A stretch of 8,980 nucleotides of DNA from Fusobacteriaceae bacterium (lineage in GTDB: Bacteria > Fusobacteriota > Fusobacteriia > Fusobacteriales > Fusobacteriaceae), in contig JAFGUR010000120.1 of assembly GCA_016938425.1 (NCBI GenBank), forward strand, positions 1-8,980. Direction: 5' to 3'. This document shows, piece after piece, positions 5,798 to 8,980 of this stretch. The notes beneath the pieces are model-generated. The model saw nothing but the letters and a program-made list of their open reading frames with translations, did no database searches and was not told where the DNA came from. Each line of letters starts with the position of its first letter. Position 1 is the first letter of the stretch. Both the position numbers and the translations under genes were made by a program.

Positions 5798-5847
5798 ACA
5801 TTGGGGATGTAATCAAATAATAGAACTAAGGAAGATGTTCTACTAAT
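5794..5847 (-). CDS. possible 17-codon micro-ORF in the leuS 3' region (doubtful)
   Basis: A GGAGGAG site (5853-5859) lies 5 nt before an ATT codon (5845-5847) that opens the frame ISRTSSLVLLFDYIPNV, ending in TGA (5794-5796) inside the first arm of the leuS terminator. Just upstream AGAGGAAAAT precedes a bare ATG-TAG (5861-5866). The strong Shine-Dalgarno sites and the peptide ending at a terminator are suggestive, but AUU is a very rare start codon and no ATG, GTG or TTG is in frame. Confidence 0.15.
   Translation of the reverse strand: MSRTSSLVLLFDYIPNV
5818..5845 (-). repeat. 9-bp hairpin in the leuS 3' untranslated region
   Basis: On the minus strand TAGTAGAAC pairs with GTTCTATTA (one G-U) around a 10-nt loop. 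No T-tract follows, so it is not a terminator. It lies about 20 nt before the leuS terminator hairpin, making the mRNA 3' end a two-hairpin structure. Confidence 0.4.
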
Positions 5848-5898
5848 ATTTACTCCTCCACTACATATTTTCCTCTTTATTTTTTAATATTTTTTTAA

Positions 5899-8505
5899 TT
5901 ATTTTACTACTATATTAACAATTTTATTGGGAACTATAATTATTTTAGCTATTTCTTTACCTTCTATATGTTTTTGAACATTTTCTTGAGCTAAAGCTAA
6001 TTTTTCTAACTCTGGTTTCTCAATGTTTCTGTCTACTTCAACAGTTGCTCTTAATTTCCCATTAACTTGAACTGCTATAGCTATCTCATCTGAAATCATT
6101 AATTTTTCATTATGTTCTGGCCATTCTTCATTAAATAAATATCCAGTTTCTCCTATTATTTCCCACATTTCATCACAAACATGAGGTATAAATGGAGAAA
6201 GTAAGATAATTAAAGTTCTAATAGCTTCAAAGTAGACTTTTTTACTTTCTGAACTTATTTCATTTTTTTCTAAAACATTAACTTTATAATCAGATAATTC
6301 ATTTAAAAGTTCCATTGCCGATGCAATTGAAGTATTAAAGTGAAAATTATCCTCTATTGAATCTGTAACTTTTTTTATAGTTAAATGTAATTTTCTTAAA
6401 ATATTTTTATCAGCCTTATTTAATGCTTCCAAATTATATTTATTTCTATCAAAATACTCATTACCTTCTTCTACCAATTTCCATACTCTTTGTATGAATC
6501 TATATCCACCTGCTAAACCATTTTCATTCCACTCAAGCTCTTTTTCTGGAGGTGCTGCAAACATCGTAAATAATCTTGCTGTATCTGCACCATATTTTGC
6601 TATTATATGTAAAGGGTCTACTCCATTATTTTTAGACTTAGACATTTTCTCTACCTTAACAGCTAATTCTTCTCCTGTTTCTTTGTCAAAAGCTTTTTCT
6701 CCTTCAAATCTAACATCTGTAGAAAATAAATACTTATTTTTATTTGCAGAATAGAATGATGGTCCTAAAACCATTCCTTGAGTAAGAAGTCTTTTAAATG
6801 GTTCATTAGTTGAAACTAAACCAAGGTCTCTTAAAGCCTTATGAAAGAATCTTGCATATAATAAATGCATTACCGCATGCTCTACTCCACCAATATATTG
6901 GTCTACTGGTGACCACTTGTCAGCTATCATTTTATCTATTGGTAAATCTGTATTTTTTGAGTCACAATATCTTAAATAATACCACGAAGAATCAACAAAA
7001 GTATCCATTGTATCTGTTTCTCTTCTTGCTTTCCCTCCACAACATGGACATGTTGCATTTTTAAATTCTTCTGATGTTGCCAAAGGATTTCCTCCAGCTT
7101 GAAAGTTTATATCAGTTGGTAACATTACTGGTAAGTTTTCTTCTTTTTCCATTACTATTCCACATTTATCACAATAAATTGCTGGAATTGGAGTCCCCCA
7201 ATATCTTTGTCTAGAAACTCCCCAATCTTTTAATCTATATTTAGTCGTTCTTGTTCCATAATTTTCTTTTTCTACTTTTTCTGCTATTTTTGTTAAAGCT
7301 TCTTTACTACTAATTCCATTAAATTCTTCTGAATTAGCCATAATTCCTTTTCCTATAAATGCATTTTGCATATCTTCTGCTTTTATTTCAATTGCTTCCT
7401 TTGTTTCTTTATCAATTGGATAAATAACAGGTATCATTTCTAAATTATATTTTTTAGCAAAAGTAAAATCTCTTTCATCATGAGTAGGTACAGCCATTAC
7501 AGCTCCTGTTCCATAGTTCATTAAAACATAATCTCCAACCCATAAAGGAACTTTTTTATTATTAATTGGATTTATTACATACCTACCTGTAAATACTCCT
7601 GTTTTTTCTTTTCCTTCTGCTGTTCTTTCTATCATATCAGCACTTTTCATTTTGTCTACTTCTTCTGAAATAGAAGGATTTTCTAATAAAATTTCTTTTA
7701 CCATTGGATGCTCTGGAGCTAATACACAATAGGTTACTCCGTATAAAGTGTCTACTCTTGTTGTAAATACTGGTAATTTTTCATTTGTTTTTTCTACTAT
7801 AAAATTAACTTCTGTTCCAAAAGATTTTCCTATCCAGTTTTTTTGCATGGCAAGAACTTTTGAGGGCCAACCTTCTTCTAATTCCTTATGCCCTTCCAAT
7901 AATTCTTCTGCATACTCAGTAATTTTAAAGAACCATTGAGTTAATTCTTTTTGAATAACATCAGTTTTTCCATGTCTCCAACATTTCCCATCTTCAACTT
8001 GTTCATTAGCAAGTACTGTATTACAATCAGGACACCAGTTTACAGTTGACTCTTTTCTATAAACTAATCCCTTTTCGTATAATTTTTTAAATATCCATTG
8101 ATTCCATCTATAATATTCAGGTGTATAAGTTGCTATTTCTCTATTCCAATCATATGATAATCCTAAGAGGTTTAATTGTTTTTTCATATTTTCTATATTT
8201 GCAACAGTCCATTTTGCTGGATGAGCTCCATTTTGAATAGCTGCATTTTCTGCTGGAAGTCCAAAACTATCCCAACCAAATGGGTGTAAAACATTAAAGC
8301 CTTTCATTTTTTTATATCTAGCTATAACGTCTCCTATTGTATAGTTTCTAACATGACCCATATGAAGATTTCCTGAAGGGTATGCAAACATTTCTAGTGC
8401 ATAATAATTTTCTTTTCCTTCAACTTCATTTTCTGTTTTAAAAATATTATTTTCAATCCATTTTTTTTGCCATTTACTTTCGATTTGGCCAAAATTGTAC
8501 TCCAT
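5899..8505 (-). CDS. leuS: leucyl-tRNA synthetase
   Basis: This 868-residue class I synthetase charges tRNA-Leu with leucine in the cytoplasm. Its length is normal for bacterial LeuRS. The HIGH signature is HMGH (48-51, in YPSGNLHMGHVRNY) and the KMSKS loop is intact at 620-624. The CP1 editing domain, which removes mischarged amino acids, has TTRVDTLYG (248-256), GTGAVMAVPTHDERD (332-346) and so keeps the threonine-rich and aspartate motifs. Cysteine pairs at 158/161 (CPDC), 445/448 (CDKC) and 486/488/489 (CPCC) fit the zinc-binding knuckles. The C-terminal anticodon-binding and tail region ends with VQVNGKLRATVEV. The ATG at 8505 follows an AGAGGTG site (8511-8517). It has its own promoter and terminator and appears monocistronic. 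The leader is about 28 nt, too short for a T-box. Nothing is damaged or missing. Confidence 0.98.
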   Translation of the reverse strand: MEYNFGQIESKWQKKWIENNIFKTENEVEGKENYYALEMFAYPSGNLHMGHVRNYTIGDVIARYKKMKGFNVLHPFGWDSFGLPAENAAIQNGAHPAKWTVANIENMKKQLNLLGLSYDWNREIATYTPEYYRWNQWIFKKLYEKGLVYRKESTVNWCPDCNTVLANEQVEDGKCWRHGKTDVIQKELTQWFFKITEYAEELLEGHKELEEGWPSKVLAMQKNWIGKSFGTEVNFIVEKTNEKLPVFTTRVDTLYGVTYCVLAPEHPMVKEILLENPSISEEVDKMKSADMIERTAEGKEKTGVFTGRYVINPINNKKVPLWVGDYVLMNYGTGAVMAVPTHDERDFTFAKKYNLEMIPVIYPIDKETKEAIEIKAEDMQNAFIGKGIMANSEEFNGISSKEALTKIAEKVEKENYGTRTTKYRLKDWGVSRQRYWGTPIPAIYCDKCGIVMEKEENLPVMLPTDINFQAGGNPLATSEEFKNATCPCCGGKARRETDTMDTFVDSSWYYLRYCDSKNTDLPIDKMIADKWSPVDQYIGGVEHAVMHLLYARFFHKALRDLGLVSTNEPFKRLLTQGMVLGPSFYSANKNKYLFSTDVRFEGEKAFDKETGEELAVKVEKMSKSKNNGVDPLHIIAKYGADTARLFTMFAAPPEKELEWNENGLAGGYRFIQRVWKLVEEGNEYFDRNKYNLEALNKADKNILRKLHLTIKKVTDSIEDNFHFNTSIASAMELLNELSDYKVNVLEKNEISSESKKVYFEAIRTLIILLSPFIPHVCDEMWEIIGETGYLFNEEWPEHNEKLMISDEIAIAVQVNGKLRATVEVDRNIEKPELEKLALAQENVQKHIEGKEIAKIIIVPNKIVNIVVK

Positions 8506-8539
8506 TACTTCACCTCTTAATTTTTTGTATTTATCTAAA

Positions 8540-8568
8540 AATATATCATAAAATTAGGCTTATTGCAA
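8540..8568 (-). promoter_or_regulatory. extended -10 promoter of leuS
   Basis: On the minus strand TTGCAA (8563-8568) and TATATT (8540-8545) are 17 bp apart, and TGA directly before the -10 gives an extended -10 element. Transcription would start near 8533, about 28 nt before the leuS ATG. The -35 lies in a 10-bp palindrome, TATTGCAATA (8561-8570). No good terminator for the preceding gene was found in the 88-bp gap, so some readthrough into leuS is possible. Confidence 0.65.
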
Positions 8569-8593
8569 TAAAAACAAGAATTGCTTATTTTAA

Positions 8594-8980
8594 TCAAAAC
8601 TTTTCTAAAAGCTCTTTTGTCTTAAAAAATGTATCATAATTATTTTTTGCTTTTTTTAATAAAAATGAACCTAAGGGATTTATTATCCATTCAACAAGTG
8701 ATACATTAGATTTTTTCTGTATTCCATTTTCATAATAGTTAATAACTTCAATACTTCTTCTGTATTTTTGCGTTTTTATCACTGTTTCATTTAAAAAAGG
8801 AACAAACATATATAAATTACCATTAAACATTTTATTAAATTGATTATTTTTTTCATAAAACTCACTAGTAATAGAATCTTTTACCACAATATTAAATTTC
8901 TCTTCAAGATTTTTTACTTTTGTTTTAGAATCAAATTGCTTAAGAGTTCTAACATCAACTGTTTTTAATAATTCTAAAAA
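8594..8980 (-). CDS. unrecognised protein, C-terminal part (cut by window edge)
   Basis: A frame is open from the right edge of the window to a TGA stop at 8594-8596, giving 128 visible residues. The first in-frame start-like codon is a GTG at 8885-8887 without a clear Shine-Dalgarno site, and the coding character continues upstream of it (VDVRTLKQFDSKTKVKNLEE), so the gene very probably begins outside the window. The product is rich in Lys, Asn and Phe, with a short hydrophobic stretch VEWIINPLGSFLL near the C-terminus and no recognisable motif, signal or catalytic pattern. It ends 88 bp before leuS on the same strand; nothing else in the context indicates its role. No function is proposed. 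Confidence 0.7.
   Translation of the reverse strand, partial: FLELLKTVDVRTLKQFDSKTKVKNLEEKFNIVVKDSITSEFYEKNNQFNKMFNGNLYMFVPFLNETVIKTQKYRRSIEVINYYENGIQKKSNVSLVEWIINPLGSFLLKKAKNNYDTFFKTKELLEKF

Larger units (their letters stand above)
5508..5898. other. 391-bp non-coding region between leuS and the regulator operon
   Basis: No ordinary gene is seen. In the direction of transcription it holds the leuS 3' untranslated region (two Shine-Dalgarno-like sites, a 9-bp hairpin, the terminator), a pair of direct repeats, clustered A-tracts, the regulator promoter and a U10 tract in the leader. A plus-strand frame at 5573-5812 is made mostly of Phe/Leu/Ile codons read from the T-tracts and ends in the terminator, so it is not called. 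Confidence 0.7.

Noticed and set aside
5573..5812. Plus-strand 79-codon frame rich in Phe/Leu/Ile
   Set aside because: It is produced by T-tracts, has no ribosome site and ends within the leuS terminator hairpin.
6494..7939. Three plus-strand frames opposite leuS
   Set aside because: All lie within the intact leuS coding region and show no ribosome sites or recognisable motifs; they are antisense shadows.
8506..8593. T-box or leucine attenuator before leuS
   Set aside because: The inferred leader is about 28 nt and the whole gap is 88 bp, with no terminator/antiterminator pair.
1..8980. Mobile element, CRISPR array or phage island
   Set aside because: No transposase or integrase, no regularly spaced repeats beyond the single 11-bp pair, no terminal inverted repeats, and uniform base composition and gene direction.

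Overview
The window is strongly AT-rich and gene-dense. All genes are on the minus strand. They have short leaders, purine-rich Shine-Dalgarno sites, and both TAA/TAG and TGA as stops, so a Mycoplasma-type code is not indicated. Together with the kind of proteins present this suggests a chromosomal segment of a Fusobacterium-like organism. That is an inference from composition and protein style; no marker gene here proves it. No transposase, phage gene, CRISPR, tRNA or rRNA is visible.

Reading in the direction of transcription (high to low coordinates): 8980-8594 is the C-terminal part of an unrecognised protein that runs off the window edge. 8505-5899 is leuS (leucyl-tRNA synthetase) with its own extended -10 promoter and a 17-bp terminator about 100 nt downstream. 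5898-5508 is the only long non-coding stretch. It holds the structured leuS 3' end, a pair of 11-bp direct repeats 20 bp apart, roughly phased A-tracts, an extended -10 promoter and a U10 leader. 5507-4068 encodes an NtrC-type AAA+ response regulator, followed 19 nt later by 4048-2645, a divergent SelA-like (selenocysteine synthase fold) protein; the two look like one operon ending in a terminator. 2578-2009 is a lone TrpG/PabA-type glutamine amidotransferase. 1929-190 is a membrane-anchored, periplasm-facing parvulin-type foldase with a near-consensus promoter and a terminator. 189-1 holds no convincing gene.

leuS, the amidotransferase and the foldase are ordinary housekeeping functions. The unusual part is the central two-gene operon. 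The regulator has lost the GAFTGA loop (GAFPGA) that contacts sigma-54 and the Walker B glutamate (DQ instead of DE), and its receiver acidic pocket is incomplete. The SelA-like partner keeps a lysine at the PLP-lysine position but has lost most surrounding cofactor and substrate motifs. Two coupled, apparently repurposed relatives of well-known enzymes, under a promoter with an unusual upstream region, are the best candidate here for an undescribed system.
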